From contig DJRI01000112.1 in NCBI GenBank assembly GCA_002440045.1, positions 1-6,128 of the forward strand: DNA of 6,128 bases, written 5' to 3'. The notes below the pieces were generated by a model that worked only from the letters and a program-made list of their open reading frames with translations, did no database searches and had not been told where the DNA came from. The DNA is from Ruminococcaceae bacterium UBA6364 (lineage in GTDB: Bacteria > Bacillota > Clostridia > Oscillospirales > Acutalibacteraceae). This document shows positions 5,322 through 6,128 of this stretch, in pieces. Position 1 is the stretch's first letter; each line of letters begins with the position of its first letter. Made by a program: the position numbers and the translations under genes.

Positions 5322-6128
5322 TTATAAATTCTTTGCAGCTCCTCTTAATGTGTCCGCCATATCGGTCTTTTCCCACGCAACGTCAAGGTCCGTTCTGCCC
5401 ATATGACCGTATGCCGAAAGCTCGGCGTACTGCGGCTTGAGAAGGTCAAGCTTTTCGATTATTGCGGCGGGGCGCAAATCGAAATATTTGTTTACAAGCT
5501 CTTCAAGCTTTGCGTCCGATATTTTGCCCGTGCCGAAGGTGTCAACGCGAACCGAAAGCGGGTGAGCAACGCCGATGGCGTAAGCAAGCTGAAGCTCGCA
5601 TTTGTCTGCAAGCCCCGCCGCAACAATGTTTTTCGCAACATATCTTGCGGCATAAGCGGCGCTTCTGTCAACCTTTGTCGGGTCTTTGCCCGAAAAAGCT
5701 CCGCCGCCGTGGCGCGAATATCCGCCGTAGGTATCAACAATTATCTTTCTGCCTGTAAGGCCGCTGTCGCCCGCAGGGCCGCCTATTACGAAATTGCCTG
5801 TCGGGTTGACGTAATATTTGGTATTATCGTCGATGTATTCTGCGGGAATAACGGGCTTGATTACGTTTTCGATAATGTCTTTTCTGAGAACGGAAATATC
5901 CATCGGGTCGTGCTGTGACGAAATAACAACCGCGTCGATTCTTACGGGCTTGTCGTTTTCGTCATATTCAACCGTAACCTGGCTTTTGCCGTCGGGTCTT
6001 AAATATTTAAGAGTGCCGTTTTTTCTGACCTCGGTAAGGCGGCGTGCAAGCTTGTGAGCCAGCGAAATGGGGAGGGGCATAAGCTCCTCGGTATCGTTGC
6101 AGGCAAAGCCGAACATCATACCCTGGTC
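5322..6128 (-). CDS. metK: S-adenosylmethionine synthetase, N-terminal part beyond the window
   Basis: The frame is open to the right edge and ends with 268 residues, about two thirds of the usual 385-400. MetK joins ATP and methionine to make S-adenosylmethionine, releasing phosphate and pyrophosphate, in the cytoplasm. The visible part begins within the conserved [10 protein letters not shown] motif and contains TEELMPLPI, the glycine-rich P-loop-like [19 protein letters not shown] and the C-terminal AYGHMGR and WEKTD segments. The methionine at 6119 lies inside the DQGMMFG motif and is not the real start. radC follows after 6 bases, so the two form one transcript, ended by the hairpin inside spmB. 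A SAM riboswitch, common upstream of metK in Firmicutes, would lie outside the window and cannot be judged. Confidence 0.97.
   Translation of the reverse strand, partial: DQGMMFGFACNDTEELMPLPISLAHKLARRLTEVRKNGTLKYLRPDGKSQVTVEYDENDKPVRIDAVVISSQHDPMDISVLRKDIIENVIKPVIPAEYIDDNTKYYVNPTGNFVIGGPAGDSGLTGRKIIVDTYGGYSRHGGGAFSGKDPTKVDRSAAYAARYVAKNIVAAGLADKCELQLAYAIGVAHPLSVRVDTFGTGKISDAKLEELVNKYFDLRPAAIIEKLDLLKPQYAELSAYGHMGRTDLDVAWEKTDMADTLRGAAKNL

Noticed and set aside
5403..6057. Several plus-strand and one minus-strand frames across metK
   Set aside because: MetK motifs occupy the whole stretch, and the alternative products have low-quality, Arg/Cys-rich composition.
6117..6119. ATG as the start of a short metK
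   Set aside because: The frame continues to the window edge and this methionine is inside the conserved DQGMMFG motif, well into the protein.

Overview
The window looks like a chromosomal segment of a spore-forming or spore-descended member of the Firmicutes, most likely class Clostridia. The evidence is the adjacent spore maturation genes spmA and spmB, purine-rich Shine-Dalgarno sites (GGAGG, AAGGAG) in front of several genes, some GTG starts, and a CotH-type kinase gene next to VTC and DUF4956 genes. Genus cannot be decided from the sequence. No mobile element, tRNA, rRNA or CRISPR array is visible, and genes cover nearly everything except a 145-base divergent spacer.

Layout. Positions 1-3343 hold a tightly packed leftward gene set, transcribed in the order VTC-domain polyphosphate polymerase-like protein, DUF4956 membrane protein, then a large secreted or membrane-anchored CotH-family kinase whose C-terminus runs off the left edge. 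The spacer at 3344-3488 separates this set from rightward spmA-spmB (3489-4598). Convergent to spmB, and abutting it with no spacer, is a leftward pair: metK (its N-terminal part lies beyond the right edge) followed by radC. A clear intrinsic terminator for the metK-radC transcript lies inside the spmB coding sequence, on the opposite strand.

How the genes may work together. MetK makes S-adenosylmethionine and is housekeeping. RadC is a JAB/MPN-like protein of unsettled function. SpmA and SpmB are paired membrane proteins needed for full dehydration of the spore core in Bacillus. The most interesting part is the VTC-DUF4956-CotH set. It joins a domain family that polymerises phosphate from ATP, an integral membrane protein of unknown function, and an extracytoplasmic protein-kinase-like enzyme. 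Spacings of 22 and 4 bases indicate co-expression, so a shared role in phosphate-based modification at the cell surface or spore envelope is a reasonable but untested inference. The CotH protein also carries a Pro/Gly/Asn/Asp-rich tandem repeat inserted within its kinase domain, and the same motif type returns in its C-terminal tail.
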